Shown here: positions 1 through 8,398 of the stretch, in pieces | Position numbering within the stretch: the first letter of the stretch is position 1 | Layout of the letters: each line of letters begins with the position of its first letter | Assembly: GCF_013409995.1 (NCBI RefSeq) | Contig: NZ_JACCBX010000006.1 | Location: forward strand, 246,437-310,436 | Reading direction: 5' to 3' | Length of the DNA stretch: 64,000 bases | From: Neobacillus driksii | Lineage (GTDB): Bacteria > Bacillota > Bacilli > Bacillales > Cytobacillaceae | Translations under genes and position numbers: made by a program | Notes under the pieces: generated by a model | Told to the model about the DNA's origin: nothing | Seen by the model: the letters and a program-made list of their open reading frames with translations, nothing else | Databases searched by the model: none

Positions 1-1
1 T

Positions 2-1417
2 ATTATTCATAATACGAGAGTGGGCCTTTTTATAGTTTCAGCCCTTTTGATTTTATTGGTGGGAATTATTTCATATGTGTTGGCGGTATCATACACTCGA
101 CCAATTAAGAAAATACAGGCAAAACTGGACATTCAGGGAGTACATAAAAAACAAAATGAATTTTCCTTTTTGGCTGATTCTATCGATAAAATTGTTGGAC
201 AAAATGAGCTGTTAACAGCTAGTCTGTCAATTCAGAAACCTCAATTGGAGACATTATTTGTTTTAAGTTTATTTAGAAAACGGATATCTGAAAACGACGT
301 GACGAATCGTTTAGAGCAATTTGGCTACCATTTTGAAGAGGAAAAGGTGTTTTATACAGGTTTGATACAAATAGATAACTTTGATGATCAACAAATTGGA
401 GATAAAACACTTTTATTATTGGCAATTAACAATATCGTAGGAGAAATGGTCCCGAAGGCTGAACGCTTAAACCCGATCGTTTTAAATGATGAAATGCAGG
501 CTACCATCTTTATCTTAGATAAAAGCGACCCAGAACCTGAGCGACGAATCATGAAGTACTACGAGGAAATCCAAGTAGCGGTGAAAAAATCGCTGAATAT
601 TATCATTAGTGTTGGAATCAGTCCAATCTATGACACTTTAATAGATAGTAAAAAAGCGGTAGATTTAGCAAAAGAATCGCTTCATTACCGAGTAAATGTT
701 GGACCAGAGTCAATTATTTTCTATAATGATATTTCTTCGATGTTAAATGATGCGTCTATATCCAAATTCCCTGTAGAATCGCTTAATGAGTTATTGAATG
801 CGATTCGTTCTGGTCATGAGGAAGACGTCATGAACTTGGTTGATCGGCTTGTAGAAGAGATTTTTCGTTTAAATAAAAATCCGATTAGCTTAGGGGTGAC
901 CTTAATACGAGTCATAAATGAGCTTGTACAATTAGGACAACTATTAGGTGCTGAATCTAAAATCTTTGAAAATATTAAGAAATTGTATCAAGCAGCCATG
1001 AATGCCTATTATCCAGAAAAAATGAAGGAAATGTTAATTAACGATTTAATCAAACCCGTTATTATAAGTACCCACGATAAGACAGAAAGAGGATTTAAAT
1101 CCTTGTCAGAAAAAATCGTATATATTGTACAAACGGAATATGATCAGGAAATTTCCCTGGATATTATTGCAGATCGATTGCATTACAATCCTAACTATTT
1201 AAGCAATGTATTCAAAAAAGAGTATGGAGAGAATTTTGTAGACTATCTAATGAACTATCGCCTGCAAATGGCACAAAGCTTGTTAAAGGATACAGATTTG
1301 GCCATTAAAGATATTGCAGAACGCTTGCAATATCGGAATTCTCAAAACTTTATTCGATTCTTCAAAAAGAAATTAGGAATGACCCCAGGAGATTATCGTA
1401 AGGAATATATGCATTAG
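2..1417 (+). CDS. AraC-family regulator with membrane sensor segment (YesS-like), 5' partial
   Basis: The reading frame is open to the first bases of the window and enters directly into a transmembrane helix (SALLILLVGIISYVLAV) followed by a HAMP-like TRPIKKIQ stretch. The GTG at 20 is therefore probably internal, and an N-terminal membrane helix plus extracellular sensor lie outside the window. The last 100 or so residues form an AraC-type double helix-turn-helix (DIIADRLHYNPNYLSNVFKK, then DIAERLQYRNSQNFIRFFKK), ending in the usual GMTPGDYRKEY. B. subtilis YesS has this layout and activates rhamnogalacturonan genes. Position next to the pectin locus suggests the same job here. The gene converges on the following permease and shares a terminator with it. 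Confidence 0.85.
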   Translation: MIHNTRVGLFIVSALLILLVGIISYVLAVSYTRPIKKIQAKLDIQGVHKKQNEFSFLADSIDKIVGQNELLTASLSIQKPQLETLFVLSLFRKRISENDVTNRLEQFGYHFEEEKVFYTGLIQIDNFDDQQIGDKTLLLLAINNIVGEMVPKAERLNPIVLNDEMQATIFILDKSDPEPERRIMKYYEEIQVAVKKSLNIIISVGISPIYDTLIDSKKAVDLAKESLHYRVNVGPESIIFYNDISSMLNDASISKFPVESLNELLNAIRSGHEEDVMNLVDRLVEEIFRLNKNPISLGVTLIRVINELVQLGQLLGAESKIFENIKKLYQAAMNAYYPEKMKEMLINDLIKPVIISTHDKTERGFKSLSEKIVYIVQTEYDQEISLDIIADRLHYNPNYLSNVFKKEYGENFVDYLMNYRLQMAQSLLKDTDLAIKDIAERLQYRNSQNFIRFFKKKLGMTPGDYRKEYMH

Positions 1418-1426
1418 AAATTTATT

Positions 1427-1466
1427 CCAACAAAAAAAGCTTCATGAGAGAAGCTTTTTTTGTTGG
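1427..1466. terminator. Bidirectional rho-independent terminator
   Basis: A perfect 16-bp inverted repeat (CCAACAAAAAAAGCTT with its complement) around an 8-base loop has A- and T-tracts that can act on both strands. It sits between the converging regulator and the minus-strand permease. Confidence 0.9.
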
Positions 1467-1475
1467 AACTTTATT

Positions 1476-2360
1476 TTATCCTTTTACAGATCCAACTAAT
1501 GCACCTTTGACGAAGTATTTTTGCACAAATGGGTAAGCAATTAACATTGGAACAGTAGCGATTACAATAACAGCCATTTTAATCGTTTGAGCAGGAGGTA
1601 CGACATCTACTGAGGACCCTTCGGCTTGCATACCACTAGAGACAATGACAATTTGACGTAATAATACTTGTATCGGCCACTTGGCAGAATCATTAATGTA
1701 AAGAATAGCTGTCATATACGTATTCCAGTAGGTGACTGCATAGAACAAAGAAATAGTAGCGATCGATGGTAATGCCAGCGGCAGCATGATTTTAACGAAG
1801 ACACCAAAATCTGTACAGCCATCCATTTTAGCGGATTCTTCTAAACTATCAGGTAAGGCTTGGAAGAAGTTTCTCATAATAATTAAGTTGAATGCATTAA
1901 TTGCAACAGGCAAGATTAAAGACCAATAAGAATCAATTAAACCAACGGATTTAACAACTAAGAAGGTTGGAATCATACCGCCACTGAACAGCATGGAGAA
2001 AACAACAATAAAATTAATTGAATTTCTCCCCACTAGATATCTTCGGGATAAGCCATACGCCATAAAAGCAGTTAGAACCATACTAACTAAAGTACCTATA
2101 CCAGTTACTCCAATCGAAACAGCTAATGACTTAAAGAGGGTAGGCGTTGACAAGATATAGCGATAGGCATCCAATGAAAAAGTACGTGGAAATAAGATAA
2201 ACTTTCTTGCGACCACTTCCTGAGTAGATGCAAATGAACTTGCGATCACATTAACAAATGGAAGAAAACAGATAAGTGCAATCAAAATTAGTATGGTTCC
2301 ATTAATAATGGGAAAGGCTAGACCTCCTTTGTTTCTTTTATTCTTTTTCGTTTTCTTCAT
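1476..2360 (-). CDS. Carbohydrate ABC transporter permease, LplC/YtcP type
   Basis: This is an inner permease of a sugar importer of the family taking up rhamnogalacturonan or similar oligosaccharides. It has about six hydrophobic helices, the cytoplasmic EAA-type loop (EESAKMDGCTDFGVFVKIMLPLALP) that docks to the ATPase, and the typical LplC tail KYFVKGALVGSVKG. I place the start at the ATG at 2360 because GAGGAGG lies 7-8 bases upstream; an ORF 11 codons longer has no such site. Its expected partner, the LplB-type permease at 2685, is on the opposite strand, so the two halves of the channel are divergently transcribed, which is uncommon. No ATPase gene is present; a shared MsmX-type ATPase is the likely energiser (inference from family knowledge). 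Confidence 0.92.
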   Translation of the reverse strand: MKKTKKNKRNKGGLAFPIINGTILILIALICFLPFVNVIASSFASTQEVVARKFILFPRTFSLDAYRYILSTPTLFKSLAVSIGVTGIGTLVSMVLTAFMAYGLSRRYLVGRNSINFIVVFSMLFSGGMIPTFLVVKSVGLIDSYWSLILPVAINAFNLIIMRNFFQALPDSLEESAKMDGCTDFGVFVKIMLPLALPSIATISLFYAVTYWNTYMTAILYINDSAKWPIQVLLRQIVIVSSGMQAEGSSVDVVPPAQTIKMAVIVIATVPMLIAYPFVQKYFVKGALVGSVKG

Positions 2361-2392
2361 GTAAATCCTCCTCGCTTGAATATAATAAGCCA

Positions 2393-2413
2393 TTTATCTT
2401 TTAGTAAGATAAA
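2393..2413. repeat. Inverted repeat upstream of the LplC-type permease
   Basis: TTTATCTT and AAGATAAA flank a 5-base spacer, giving a perfect 8-5-8 palindrome 33 to 53 bases before the minus-strand start codon. It could be an operator or an RNA hairpin in the leader. I cannot assign a protein to it. Confidence 0.35.
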
Positions 2414-2587
2414 CCAACCTTATCATTCGATCCGAATTCCGTATATAATCAATATCCCACTATTGATTCAACAGCAAAGACAGCGTTTTTAAAGTAAAAA
2501 ATTTATAATATAAACGGATAATCACAACCATTTAAAAACTATCATTATGGTGGATACCATCCTCAAAAACCTTGATACTAAAGGGGT

Positions 2588-2602
2588 TTGTAAGCGTAAT
2601 CA
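2588..2602 (+). promoter_or_regulatory. Candidate CcpA-binding cre site
   Basis: TTGTAAGCGTAATCA fits the consensus WTGNAANCGNWNNCW at all 15 positions. It lies about 80 bases downstream of the candidate -10 box and about 83 bases before the LplB-type start codon, a place where CcpA would act as a roadblock. This fits catabolite repression of the pectin operon. Confidence 0.6.
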
Positions 2603-2684
2603 TAAAATGATTATGTACGTAATTTTCCAATTTCAGTATGCTTAAAACAAGAAAGGAAAACAAAATGAATAGAGGAGGAGTGAA

Positions 2685-3662
2685 ATGGAAGGTGCTGTAA
2701 ACCAAAATAGTCAACCCTTGTCCATTATGACAGCAAGGGAGCTAAAAATTAAAAAAAGGCAAAAAATCATTGCGGGATTAAAAACGAATAAGTTCTTATA
2801 TCTAATGATTTTTCCTGGATTACTTTATTTCATTATATTTAAGTACTTACCAATGGCGGGTCTCATTATTGCGTTTCAAGACTATCAGCCATTCTTAGGG
2901 ATCTTAGGAAGTCCATGGGCGGGTCTCAAACATTTTATTCGTTTATTTACGGAACCCACTTTCTTCATGTTATTAAAGAATACGTTAATTTTGTTTGCTT
3001 TAAATCTTGTAATCTTTTTCCCATTACCAATTATCGTGGCTCTGATGTTGAATGAAGTGAAGAATAGATACTTTAAAGCTGGAATTCAAACGATTATCTA
3101 TATTCCTCACTTTATGTCTTGGGTAATTATTGTTTCAATCTCATTTATCTTTTTGAATGTGGATGGCGGTATTATTAATGAATTCTTGGCTGTAATAGGA
3201 ATGGAAAAAATCAGCTTCTTAACAGCACCAGATTGGACAAGGACGATTTATATCGCACAAATTATCTGGAAAGAATTAGGATGGTCAACGATTATTTATC
3301 TAGCTGCTATAACAGCTGTGGATACACAATTATATGAAGCAGCTGAAATGGATGGTGCAGGCCGTCTTCGAAAAACATGGCATGTAACATTACCTGCTAT
3401 TCGTCCAGTCATTATCACTCTATTAATCTTGAAGATTGGAAGCACCTTGGATCTCGGTTTTGAGCATATGTACCTATTGCTTAACTCCTTAAATCGCAGT
3501 GTTGCGGAAATTTTTGATACTTACATCTATACTGCAGGTTTAAAAAATGGGCAGTTGAGTTTCAGTACTGCTGTGGGTTTATTTAAAGGGCTTGTTGGAT
3601 TGGTATTAGTCATTCTAGCAAATAAACTAGCGAAAAAGTTTGGAGAAGATGGCGTGTATTAG
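2685..3662 (+). CDS. Carbohydrate ABC transporter permease, LplB/YteP type
   Basis: This 325-residue permease has a basic cytoplasmic N-terminus, the LplB-family opening LYLMIFPGLLYFIIFKYLPM, six predicted helices and the EAA loop YEAAEMDGAGRLRKTWHVTLP near residues 215-235. The ATG follows GAGGAGG at a normal distance. It heads a long co-directional run with the DUF624 protein (21 bases downstream) and the lipoprotein SBP. Together with the divergent LplC-type gene it should form the channel of an oligosaccharide importer comparable to YteP-YtcP-YtcQ of B. subtilis. The substrate, probably unsaturated rhamnogalacturonan oligosaccharides, is inferred from the surrounding enzymes. Confidence 0.92.
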   Translation: MEGAVNQNSQPLSIMTARELKIKKRQKIIAGLKTNKFLYLMIFPGLLYFIIFKYLPMAGLIIAFQDYQPFLGILGSPWAGLKHFIRLFTEPTFFMLLKNTLILFALNLVIFFPLPIIVALMLNEVKNRYFKAGIQTIIYIPHFMSWVIIVSISFIFLNVDGGIINEFLAVIGMEKISFLTAPDWTRTIYIAQIIWKELGWSTIIYLAAITAVDTQLYEAAEMDGAGRLRKTWHVTLPAIRPVIITLLILKIGSTLDLGFEHMYLLLNSLNRSVAEIFDTYIYTAGLKNGQLSFSTAVGLFKGLVGLVLVILANKLAKKFGEDGVY

Positions 3663-3682
3663 ACAGGGAAGGAGGGGATATC

Positions 3683-4366
3683 ATGCTCAAATCAGTGGAA
3701 AGGTTAAACCACGTTTTAACGATTATCCTTAATTTGGTTTACGTGAATTTTTTATGGATACTCTTTACCATTTTGGGATTAGGTATATTCGGGATAGGCC
3801 CCTCCACTTATGCCTTGGTTAGTATCTGCAGGCAATGGGTTCGTGGTCAAAGCCTGCCTATTTTCAAAACCTACTGGAAGTATTACAAAGAGAGTTTTAG
3901 AGAATCCGTCATTATTAGCTGGATCTATCTAATAGGCGCGATTGTTTTAATCGTTGATTTAAATCATGTATCCAATTGGTACGTTAGAGTCGCATTATTT
4001 GTTATTAGTTTTATCTATTTAGTATCACTTGTTTATATCTTTCCGATTATGGCTCATTATAATTGGAAGGGAATTCGCATTAAAATCAAGATGTCTCTAT
4101 TATTTGGTTTTTCCTGTTTACAGTATTCACTTGTTTTATTTTTAGTTACAGGTGTAATGTATTGGGGTGCAACCAACTTTTTTCCAGGAGTTTTAACCTT
4201 TTTAGGTATTAGTTTCTTATTCTATTTGATTACTTGGACAGCTAATCAAGTGTTTACAAGAATGGAAACGATGGATGCCGAAGAGATAGAAGATAAATAT
4301 ATTCACCAAAATGTAAAGGAGAATTGGGATGAAAAAACAAAAGGTATCAAAGTTGGCCAGTGTTAG
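3683..4366 (+). CDS. DUF624 (YesL-like) membrane protein
   Basis: This 227-residue polytopic protein has about five hydrophobic segments and the DUF624 hallmark of an early aromatic NFLWILFTILGLGIFGIGPSTYAL block followed by a charged loop (YWKYYKESFRESV). It belongs to the YesL family, which sits in sugar ABC loci of Bacillus and relatives; the molecular role is unknown, perhaps assisting transporter assembly. The ATG has an AAGGAGGGG site. The last 38 bases overlap the start of the binding-protein gene, which implies translational coupling. Confidence 0.85.
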   Translation: MLKSVERLNHVLTIILNLVYVNFLWILFTILGLGIFGIGPSTYALVSICRQWVRGQSLPIFKTYWKYYKESFRESVIISWIYLIGAIVLIVDLNHVSNWYVRVALFVISFIYLVSLVYIFPIMAHYNWKGIRIKIKMSLLFGFSCLQYSLVLFLVTGVMYWGATNFFPGVLTFLGISFLFYLITWTANQVFTRMETMDAEEIEDKYIHQNVKENWDEKTKGIKVGQC

Positions 4367-5840
4367 TTTAGCAGGTGCACTTCTATTGGCAGGGTGCAGT
4401 AGTACAGCTTCTACCGACAAAAATTCCTCAAAGAAAGAAGATCAAAACAGTAAAACAGAAATTTCCTGGTTAAATATTTTGCACACAGCTTCACCACCGA
4501 CAGATACAGTGTTAGATCAAATAGAGAAAAAAACAAATTCAGAAATTAAATTCTCTTGGATCCCAGATGCTTCAAAAGAGGAACGTCTTAATACAGCATT
4601 AGCTTCAGATTCATTAGCTGATATTGTTACGTTAACGATTTTGGAAAATTCTTCAGTACGTAATGCATTGAAATCAGGGATGTTCTGGAATGTAGAAGAT
4701 TATTTAGATGAGTTCCCTAACTTAAAAGCGATTTCGAAAGATATTCGAGTTTCAGCTTCAATCGAAGGTAAGCTTTATGGGATACCTTTCCAAAAAGATC
4801 TAGCGCGAAACGGTGTCGTCATCCGTAAAGATTGGTTAGATAAAGTAGGTTTGGCTGTTCCTAAAACAACAGAAGAATTAATGGAAGTAGCGAAAGCGTT
4901 TACAGAAAAAGATCCTGATGGTAATGGGAAAAATGATACGACCGGATTTATGGATCGCAGTGATTTAATTTTTGGTGCTTTCAAAACGTTGGGTTCATAC
5001 TACGGTACTCCAAATAATTGGCAGGTGGATAAGAAGGGCAACTTTACAGCTGAGTTTGAAACCGATGGCTATATTAAAACGATGGACTACATGAAAGAGT
5101 TATATGAAAACGGCTGGATTAACAAAGACTTTGCTGTAACAGCCAAAACAGATCAACAGCAAAACTTTGCTCAAGGCAAGGCAGGTATTTATGTTGGTGC
5201 CTTATTTGACGCAAAAAACTTACAAACAATGGCAGCGGGTATTCAAGATAATATGGAACTTGCCTTAGTAAATGATATGACATCTGATTCTAATTCTGAA
5301 CGAGCCATTTGGTCTGCGGGTAATGGTATTGGAGGATTATTAGCATTCCCACGCTCAGAAGTAAAGGATGAAGCAGAATTAAAACGTCTTTTGAAATTCG
5401 TTAATGATTTACTAGAGCCTGAAACCTATACGTTAATGACCTACGGAATTGAAGGTACACATTATAAACTCAATGATGAAGGTGCCTATGAAATTATTAA
5501 TCAGGATTTATGGCAGCAAGAAGTTCAGCCATTTGCCTCTTCACGTCCGAAAGAAAACGGTTTTGGTCTAAAGGATCCTAACCCAATTAAAGCTCTGGCA
5601 GATGAAATGATTGCTGAAAACGAAAAATATGCTGTCTTTAATCCAGCTGTTCCTTTAGAATCACCAACCTACACCACACAAGGATCGGAATTACAAAAGA
5701 TTATTACGGATGCTACTTATCAGTACATTTTAGGTGAAATCCCTCTTGATGATTTTAAGAAGGCAGTTAAAAGTTGGAATGACCAAGGCGGAAAAACAAT
5801 AAAAGAGGAATATAAAGCAGCGTATAACGAGGCAAAATAA
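4329..5840 (+). CDS. Extracellular solute-binding lipoprotein, LplA/YtcQ type
   Basis: This 503-residue protein has a basic N-terminus, a hydrophobic core and a lipobox (LLAGC, Cys about residue 23), so it is a diacylglyceryl-anchored binding protein. The size, the DPDGNGKNDTTGF calcium-loop-like segment and the C-terminal DDFKKAVKSWNDQGG region are typical of the large LplA/YtcQ group that binds oligosaccharides. It is encoded with the LplB permease and overlaps the DUF624 gene. It would deliver pectin-derived oligosaccharides to the LplB/LplC channel (substrate inferred). A long stem-loop follows its stop codon. Confidence 0.93.
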   Translation: MKKQKVSKLASVSLAGALLLAGCSSTASTDKNSSKKEDQNSKTEISWLNILHTASPPTDTVLDQIEKKTNSEIKFSWIPDASKEERLNTALASDSLADIVTLTILENSSVRNALKSGMFWNVEDYLDEFPNLKAISKDIRVSASIEGKLYGIPFQKDLARNGVVIRKDWLDKVGLAVPKTTEELMEVAKAFTEKDPDGNGKNDTTGFMDRSDLIFGAFKTLGSYYGTPNNWQVDKKGNFTAEFETDGYIKTMDYMKELYENGWINKDFAVTAKTDQQQNFAQGKAGIYVGALFDAKNLQTMAAGIQDNMELALVNDMTSDSNSERAIWSAGNGIGGLLAFPRSEVKDEAELKRLLKFVNDLLEPETYTLMTYGIEGTHYKLNDEGAYEIINQDLWQQEVQPFASSRPKENGFGLKDPNPIKALADEMIAENEKYAVFNPAVPLESPTYTTQGSELQKIITDATYQYILGEIPLDDFKKAVKSWNDQGGKTIKEEYKAAYNEAK

Positions 5841-5845
5841 TCACC

Positions 5846-5893
5846 AATGGAGGTCTTTTTATTGAATTTTGTTCAATAGAAAGTACCTCCATT
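5846..5893 (+). other. Intercistronic stem-loop after the binding-protein gene
   Basis: AATGGAGGT pairs with ACCTCCATT, and the inner segments TATTGAA/TTCAATA extend the stem. No T-run follows, so this is probably an RNA-stabilising or processing hairpin that leaves more SBP mRNA than downstream enzyme mRNA, not a full terminator. Confidence 0.55.
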
Positions 5894-5943
5894 CTACATC
5901 CTGCATATCCAAAAATAGTAATGAGAATAGGAGATTGATTGTG

Positions 5944-7059
5944 ATGAAATGGTCCGTTAAAACAGCAAATTCAATTATGCAAAGACTTCCTCGTTTATAT
6001 GAGGACAAAGGCTATAAAGGAAAATGGTCATATGATTATGGAGTGATATTTAAAGGGTTTGAAAGAGTCTGGAAGCAAACGGGAGAACAAAAGTATTTTA
6101 ACTATATAAAGGAAAACATGGATTACTTTATCCAAGAAGATGGGTCCATTAAAGGGTATCGTCTAGACGAATATAATATCGATCATATCAATAATGGGAA
6201 AATGTTATTTGTCCTATACAAAGAAACAGGAGAGGAAAAGTATAAAAAAGCTGCTGAATTATTACGCAGCCAGCTTGAAACACATCCTAGAACATCTGAA
6301 GGTGCATTTTGGCATAAACAAATTTATCCTTATCAAATTTGGCTTGATGGATTGTACATGGGCTCACCTTTTTATGCAGAGTATCAAACAACCTTTGCAA
6401 ATGGAGAAGGTTTAGAAGATATCGTTCGTCAGTTTAAGATTAGTTATCAACATTTAATAGATGAAAAGACAGGTCTATTATATCATGCATGGGATGAAAA
6501 AAAGGTTCAGCCATGGGCGAATAAAGAAACTGGTTTGTCTGAGAACTTCTGGGGCCGCTCGATGGGCTGGTATTTATTAGCGTTAATAGATACTTTAGAA
6601 GTCTTGCCTAAAGATACAGCGGATCGAGATTTTCTTGTACAAATAACAGAGAAAACATTAAAGGCACTAGTAAACTACCAAGATGAAGCAAGTGGGGTCT
6701 GGTATCAAGTACCAGATAAGGGACATGAAAAGGGTAATTACTTAGAAGCATCTTGCAGCAGCATGTTTGTATGTGCAATAGCAAGAGGAATTCGTCTGGG
6801 TGTTTTAGATCACAAAGAATGGGAAGGACAGTTAAAGAAATCACATCAAGGATTATTGAATGAATTTGTTTTACAAACGAAAGAAGGCTGGGTGAATTTA
6901 AATAAGAACTGTCAGGTTGCTGGACTAGGCGGCGATGATCAACGGGATGGTACCTATACTTATTACATTAGTGAACCGATTATTTGTAATGACCAAAAAG
7001 GGTTAGGTGCGTTTTTACAAGCTTTAGCTGAATTTGAAGATGTAATCAATGAGGAGTAA
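5944..7059 (+). CDS. Unsaturated rhamnogalacturonyl/galacturonyl hydrolase, GH105 (YesR/YteR family)
   Basis: The protein is about 371 residues, the normal GH105 length, without a signal peptide. It contains the family hallmark QIWLDGLYMGSPFYAEY, whose Asp is the hydrating catalytic residue in YteR, and the alpha6/alpha6-barrel features SENFWGRSMGWYLLALIDTL and LEASCSSMFVCAIARGIRLG. The enzyme removes the 4,5-unsaturated uronic acid from the non-reducing end of lyase products in the cytoplasm. GTG at 5941 or ATG at 5944 follow GGAG by 7 and 10 bases; either could be the start. The longer frame from 5869 runs through the upstream hairpin and is rejected. Its place directly after the importer fits processing of imported unsaturated oligosaccharides. 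Confidence 0.92.
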   Translation: MKWSVKTANSIMQRLPRLYEDKGYKGKWSYDYGVIFKGFERVWKQTGEQKYFNYIKENMDYFIQEDGSIKGYRLDEYNIDHINNGKMLFVLYKETGEEKYKKAAELLRSQLETHPRTSEGAFWHKQIYPYQIWLDGLYMGSPFYAEYQTTFANGEGLEDIVRQFKISYQHLIDEKTGLLYHAWDEKKVQPWANKETGLSENFWGRSMGWYLLALIDTLEVLPKDTADRDFLVQITEKTLKALVNYQDEASGVWYQVPDKGHEKGNYLEASCSSMFVCAIARGIRLGVLDHKEWEGQLKKSHQGLLNEFVLQTKEGWVNLNKNCQVAGLGGDDQRDGTYTYYISEPIICNDQKGLGAFLQALAEFEDVINEE

Positions 7060-7063
7060 TGAT

Positions 7064-8398
7064 ATGAGCACATACAATATTACCGAATTTGGAGCATACA
7101 ATGATGGGAGTTTATGCACCCAATCTATTCAAAAGGCTATCGACGAAGCACATAAAAACGGAGGCGGAAAAGTCGTAATTCCGTCAGGAGAATTTTTAGC
7201 AGGTGCTTTATTTTTAAAAGATAATATTGAATTACACTTGTCTGCAGGAGCTACCCTGAAATTTTCGGATCAACAAAAGGACTATCCAGTGGTAGTTTCT
7301 CGTTGGGAAGGTGTTGTACGAGAGGTATATGCTTCGTGTATTTATGCAGAGGACGCTAACAATATTTCTATAACTGGTTTTGGTACGATTAATGGCAACG
7401 GGAAGAATTGGTGGCATATTTTTCAAAATGACCGAGAAAACCTGGCTTATCCACGGCCAAAATTGATTAGTTTTGATGGATGTGAGCACATCACCATACG
7501 AGATGTATCCTTAATCAACTCACCTAGCTGGACCGTGAATCCGATTCGTTGTCACAATGTAACAATCGATAATCTTTCTATTATTAATCCAGCAGATTCA
7601 CCTAACACAGATGGGATTGACCCGGAATCTTGTAAAAACGTAAGAATCAGCAACTGTCACATTGATGTAGGAGATGACTGTATCGCGATTAAAGCTGGTA
7701 CAGAAGATACTGCTGAAAGGGTATCTTGTGAGAACATTACCATTACAAACTGTACGATGGTTCATGGCCATGGGGCAGTGGTATTTGGCAGTGAGATGAG
7801 TGGTGATATCCGGAATGTTACGATTAGTAACTGTACCTTCCAGGATACAGATCGGGGAATTCGATTGAAATCACGACGAGGTCGAGGAGGAATTGTGGAA
7901 GATATCCGAATTGACAATATTGTCATGGAAAGGGTAATGTGTCCATTTATATTGAACTTGTATTACTTCTGTGGACCTAAAGGAAAGGATAAATATGTCT
8001 GGGATAAAAATCCATACCCAATTACAAAAGAAACGCCATCCTTTAGAAGAATACACTTTTCTAATATTACGGCCCGAAATGTCCATGCTTCAGCAGGATT
8101 TATCTATGGCTTAGCTGAGCAATACGTCTCCGATATTACATTTAATAACATTGATATTTCTATGGCAGAAAATGCGATTCCCGGGAAACCAGCGATGATG
8201 GCAGGAATAGAGGATATGAATAATCGCGGTTTTTATGTAGGTTTTGCGAAAGACATCCTATTTAACCGAGTAACCATTGAGAACCATGAAGGACCAGCAT
8301 TCCATGTCGAATATAGTGAGGATGTCGAGATTACCCATTGCAAGTCTAAAAATACAAAAGCTGAAGAAGTACTTCTTAAGGAAGTAGGGGTAGTGTGA
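7064..8398 (+). CDS. Glycoside hydrolase family 28 (polygalacturonase-like), cytoplasmic
   Basis: This 444-residue right-handed beta-helix protein has all GH28 catalytic blocks in order: SPNTDGIDPES, VGDDCIAIKAG, HGHGAVVFGSEMSG and RGIRLKSRRGRGG. There is no signal peptide, so it probably works inside the cell on imported oligogalacturonides or rhamnogalacturonan fragments, likely as an exo-enzyme. ATG 7064 has GAGGAG seven to nine bases upstream; the GAGGAG itself lies in the stop region of the GH105 gene (4-base gap). The stop overlaps the next gene's GTG, so translation is probably coupled. Confidence 0.93.
   Translation: MSTYNITEFGAYNDGSLCTQSIQKAIDEAHKNGGGKVVIPSGEFLAGALFLKDNIELHLSAGATLKFSDQQKDYPVVVSRWEGVVREVYASCIYAEDANNISITGFGTINGNGKNWWHIFQNDRENLAYPRPKLISFDGCEHITIRDVSLINSPSWTVNPIRCHNVTIDNLSIINPADSPNTDGIDPESCKNVRISNCHIDVGDDCIAIKAGTEDTAERVSCENITITNCTMVHGHGAVVFGSEMSGDIRNVTISNCTFQDTDRGIRLKSRRGRGGIVEDIRIDNIVMERVMCPFILNLYYFCGPKGKDKYVWDKNPYPITKETPSFRRIHFSNITARNVHASAGFIYGLAEQYVSDITFNNIDISMAENAIPGKPAMMAGIEDMNNRGFYVGFAKDILFNRVTIENHEGPAFHVEYSEDVEITHCKSKNTKAEEVLLKEVGVV

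Larger units (their letters stand above)
2361..2684. promoter_or_regulatory. Divergent promoter region of the pectin locus
   Basis: This 324-bp gap separates the divergent LplC- and LplB-type permeases. On the plus strand a TATAAT hexamer at 2504-2509 is a candidate -10 box but has no convincing -35, as expected for an activator-dependent promoter. It also holds the cre site at 2588, a short ATGGT/ACCAT repeat near 2550 and the palindrome at 2393. The nearby AraC regulator or the YesM/YesN system probably acts here (inference). Confidence 0.5.

Noticed and set aside
2532-2714. A 60-codon minus-strand frame in the divergent control region
   Set aside because: It overlaps the cre site and the start of the LplB-type gene, with no ribosome site or known domain.
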